Source: Rhodamnia argentea
Lineage: Eukaryota > Streptophyta > Magnoliopsida > Myrtales > Myrtaceae
Reading direction: 5' to 3'
Length of the DNA: 64,000 bases
Assembly: GCF_020921035.1 (NCBI RefSeq)
Contig: NC_063155.1
Location: 18,123,311-18,187,310 of the forward strand
The notes beneath the pieces were generated by a model. It was not told the DNA's origin. It saw only the letters and a program-made list of their open reading frames with translations, and did not search any database. The translations under genes and the position numbers were made by a program. How positions within the stretch are numbered: position 1 is the stretch's first letter; every line of letters starts with the position of its first letter. This document shows positions 60,901 to 64,000 of the stretch, piece after piece.

Positions 60901-63900
60901 CCTACTCAGTCACAAATTATGCTTGGTATACAGCACTGCCAATTAAGCATCCCGGGAGGTTGGCACTTCGTGCCATCTTTCTCACCAAGGCCGTTTCTCT
61001 GGCTCTGCAAGCTGTCCAAATCCGCTTTGGTATTCCTCATGAAAGCACATTATATAGGCAATTTTTGACCAGTAGTGTTTCACAACTAAATTTGTGGGGT
61101 TTCCGGCTGTATCGAGCACTTCCATTCCTCTATGAACTGCGCTGTGTGCTTGATTGGTCCTGCACATCTACATCTTTGACCATGTATGACTGGTTAAAGG
61201 TAATAGTGCTGCTTTCTTCTATAACCCTCTCTCTCTCTCTCTCTCAGTTTCGTTTTGTGTGCTTTTATTAGCCATTGATGTTTATGAGTGATAACTTCTG
61301 CTTCTCTTTCCCTCGTGTGCTTACCAGCATTTTAATGTGTGCTAATCTTAATGAGAAAGTTCATGTAACTTGCTCATCATGCTCTCTCTCTCTCTCTCAT
61401 GCATGGTTTATTCACGAGGTGACAACTGCTATGTGAGGATAAATTCTAGCATAAGAGTTACTTCATGATCGGAGTGGATGGAACATTACATGAAACTCCT
61501 AAAGCATAAGAACACTTCTCCAGAATAATCATGCAGCAAGCAAGCAGGAACACACAGAGCATAAGCACGCGTACACACAAATGGAGCACACATACATCCT
61601 ATGGAACTTTTTTCAACTTTTAGTTTTTGCTTGTTACATGCTGAGGAACTTATATAGGTTAATCTGATATTATCTTTTCCCAGTTGGAGGACATTCATGC
61701 CAGCTTGTTTCTTGTCAAGTGCGATGCGGATTTGAACAGAGCCAGACACCAACATGGACAAAAACAGACTAAAATGACAAAATTCTGTGGTGGAATATGC
61801 CTATTTTCTGTCTTACTATGTGTTATCTGGGCACCTATGCTGGTAAGGCAAAGCACCATATATGAATCCATTAAGTATAGGAGATAATCATGCTTTCTGT
61901 CTCTACCATTCTTCTCAAGGCACCGTTTTCATCAGTTCTCCTTTTGATTGCTTAGCTGAGTAAAATTACTTGCATCTTATTAGTACATATCTCTTTTGAC
62001 AATAACCTTTGTCCTGTGTCACATGACATGTTGCTAGTATTTCTCTGCACAGTGAATCTGCTTCATGATGTGAGAAACACGCAGATTACCATTGAGGACT
62101 GTGGACTTGTATGAGAACTCATGGTCCCATGGTGCTCTGAGTTAAGAGGCTCCTCAGTCTTAATTTAACCTCAGGATAAATTCTTACTGCATTCTGTTAT
62201 ACATTTGTTCTTCCGATATGAGTTATGTGACCAAGTCAAGTCCTGAAGTAGTTTGGGTATATATTTTGTCCCACAAGTCACAACATCTAACCTCTCCTTT
62301 GTGTTGTCTGGGATTCGACCCCCTATTCCAAGAGAGAAGGAAGTTGTGATTTTCCTCTTTGATGCCATTTCTTGTAAATTCAGTGATATGATTTTAGATC
62401 TCCCTGATTATGAATGCTTCATGTCTTGGACAGATGTACAGTAGTGGCAACCCCACAAATATTGCAAACCCTATTGAATATGCAAGTGCTCGAGTCAACA
62501 TAGAGACAGAAAGTGGAAAACTAACTTTGTTTGAGACCACTTTGTGTGAGAAGCTATCATGGGATGAGCTTGATTCAGATCACAACTTGGATCCCTTAGG
62601 TTATTTGAGTGCATACAATGTGAAAGATGTTCAAGTAATCTGCTGCCAAGCTGATGCAAGTACCTTGTGGCTTGTTCCTCCGGTGGTCCAGGCCAGATTT
62701 ATCAAGTCTCTTAGATGGAGCATGAAAATCACCTTTTCTTGGCAACTGACAAGAGATAGACCAAAAGGAAAAGAAGTGGTGAAGTACGAATTAGATGTTG
62801 ACGATTTTAATCTTCCAAGCTCATCAGAAGTCATGGAAGTTCTGAATGGTACAGCAAACAGTTTTACAATTTATGATGTCTATCCTAGATTCTTCCGCGT
62901 CACAGGTTCCGGTGATGTACGGCTTCTTGAGCCAGTGGTATGCCATTCTTTGTTATACATACTACATGCTAGTAAAATTCTCTAATTGAACTAGGATTTG
63001 ATTTCATAATTCTTAAGTCTAAATATCTAATAAGAAAAAGACATTGATCATGCAGGTAGTGTCAGTTAGTGGAGACCTTGTTCTAAATCGTGGCCATCCT
63101 GGATGGTGGTCATTTCATGATACCGATGCCCCTAATATCAGGGGATGTGGGACTTTGGCTGGACCCATGGCAATAGTCATTTCTGAAGAAACACCACGTA
63201 AGTTCTGAATGTTTATCATGAATGGGGATCTGTGTGCTCTTTCTTTCGACAATTTACTTTTGACGAAGTTGATTGAATTTGTGCAGAGGGGATTCTTGGG
63301 GAGACACTTAGCAAGTTCAGCATATGGGGCCTCTACATTACTTTTGTGCTGGCAGTTGGCCGCTTTATTAGGCTCCAATGTGCTGACTTGAGAATGAGGA
63401 TCCCATATGAAAATCTTCCTTCTTGTGATAGGTACTAATCGAGCATAAGTTTCCATCTTTGTATATCCTCAATCCATTTTGTTTACCATCTTTTAGTACT
63501 CGGACTTGTTGTATCCTGTCCTGGAAATTATCTATCATCCAATTCGTCTTCCAAAACCTGTATATGCTGCATTTGCGCTCTTCTTTCTACTGAATATTAC
63601 ATAAGAGTTTCTCGTGGCAATATGGCGACAGCTCCTTTGTTTCTAGGGGGAACGAGTCACAAGGAGGACAAAAAATACTCAGTCTAGAATGAGGACTGAT
63701 AAGTTGCATTTCCCTTAAATCTTTTACTGGCCGACACTCATTCATTGCGGGAATTGACATAAAGCCTTGCAAAATCAGTTTTGTCCCCTCACCCTCTTCA
63801 TTCAGTCAATTTCATTGATGCAGGTTGCTCGCAATATGCGAGGATATATATGCTGCGAGAGCAGAAGGTGAGCTTGAGGTTGAAGAGGTCCTTTACTGGA

Positions 63901-63959
63901 CACTGGTGAAAATCTATCGGTCACCACATATGCTGCTTGAGTACACCAAACGTGAGTGA
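45978..63959 (+). CDS. PIEZO: PIEZO mechanosensitive ion channel, complete
   Basis: Twenty-one coding exons: 45978-46026, 46679-46759, 47508-47667, 47769-47926, 48179-48335, 48446-48632, 49352-49467, 50522-50603, 51286-51501, 51578-51755, 53835-53963, 54176-54349, 54525-54758, 55860-57401, 57908-60399, 60804-61199, 61684-61842, 62434-62937, 63056-63197, 63287-63431, 63824-63959. They give 7437 nt, 2478 aa, all GT-AG and in phase; plant PIEZOs are about 2450-2500 aa. The protein is a trimeric stretch-gated cation channel, on the vacuolar membrane in several plant cell types. The N-terminal two thirds are repeated membrane segments (blade). A charged helix near aa 1370-1430 (EAEQIGAIVREQEKR) corresponds to the beam region. 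PFLYELRCVLDW marks the anchor, VYPRFFRVTGSGD the cap, and FSIWGLYITFVLAVGRFIRL the pore helix. It ends YRSPHMLLEYTK-RE-stop. No frameshift or stop interrupts it. Confidence 0.95.
52158..53145. mobile_element. Inverted-repeat element inside PIEZO intron 10
   Basis: The left end has TCCCTATACTTTCGTGCCTT and CTAATTAAGTCCCTG; the right end carries the inverse (AGGACTTAATTAGACAAATT, AAAAGTGTAGGGA). This ACTTTT/AAGTCC end type is common in plant MULE-like or fold-back elements. Inside, a segment of about 130 bp (CTAATTACCTTAATTAAGAC core, at 52371 and 52726) occurs twice in direct orientation, about 360 bp apart, like short LTRs. No transposase. Ends are approximate. Confidence 0.45.
54968..55190 (+). 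mobile_element. tRNA-derived SINE-like insertion in PIEZO intron 13
   Basis: TGGTTTACTGG (54988) fits RNA polymerase III box A and AGTTTGATTCC, about 52 bp later, fits box B with small deviations. The unit ends in an A-rich tail (AAAAAGAGGAAAAAAAA near 55170). Layout and length fit a plant tRNA-derived SINE such as Au, but I did not find a clear target duplication. Confidence 0.45.
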
Positions 63960-64000
63960 ATGTTGGCGAGATAGTTGGGGCTGAATGCACCGCAACGTAC

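Overview
This is a plant nuclear window. The genes are split into many short exons by GT-AG introns, intergenic DNA is AT-rich and full of non-autonomous transposons, GA/CT microsatellites are common, and the protein families are land-plant ones. Gene content fits a eudicot; a woody rosid such as Eucalyptus/Myrtaceae is my guess, and nothing here proves it. Five protein genes and one tRNA gene look intact. Coding coordinates come from exon-by-exon reading with phase checks, and each model closes in frame. UTRs are not delimited.

Layout. 1-476: end of a minus-strand LTR retrotransposon with a primer-binding site. 477-5.4 kb: gene-poor DNA with repeats and one orphan exon-like ORF. 5.4-7.0 kb (+): bHLH transcription factor of the bHLH94/96/67 type, 287 aa, 3 exons. 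8.1-19.9 kb (-): 19-exon gene for a 557-aa branched-chain-aminotransferase-like protein, a sulfotransferase-like P-loop domain fused to a class IV PLP aminotransferase. 19.9-22.3 kb: divergent intergenic region with a 249-bp hAT MITE carrying a perfect 8-bp target duplication. 22.3-27.1 kb (+): 12-exon gene for a 281-aa Tim44/mL45-like mitochondrial protein, with one GC-AG intron. 28.0-28.9 kb (-): 172-aa DUF1068 membrane protein. 29-43 kb: gene-poor block of segmental and tandem duplications, including a copy of the DUF1068 5' end and five tRNA-Ala-related copies. Only the last copy (41836-41908) is an intact tRNA-Ala(CGC); the others lost the anticodon arm. The first array copy is split by a hAT-like element that itself carries a 3.4-kb solo-LTR-like insertion. 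43.1-45.2 kb: fold-back and hAT-like elements. 46.0-64.0 kb (+): complete 21-exon PIEZO mechanosensitive channel gene, 2478 aa.

These are independent eukaryotic transcription units, not an operon. The pairing of the BCAT-like gene with the Tim44/mL45-like gene recalls a close pairing I remember on Arabidopsis chromosome 5, so it may be conserved microsynteny. I found no CRISPR array, phage or bacterial-type system. The most unusual structures are the tRNA-bearing duplication array and the nested insertions in it.
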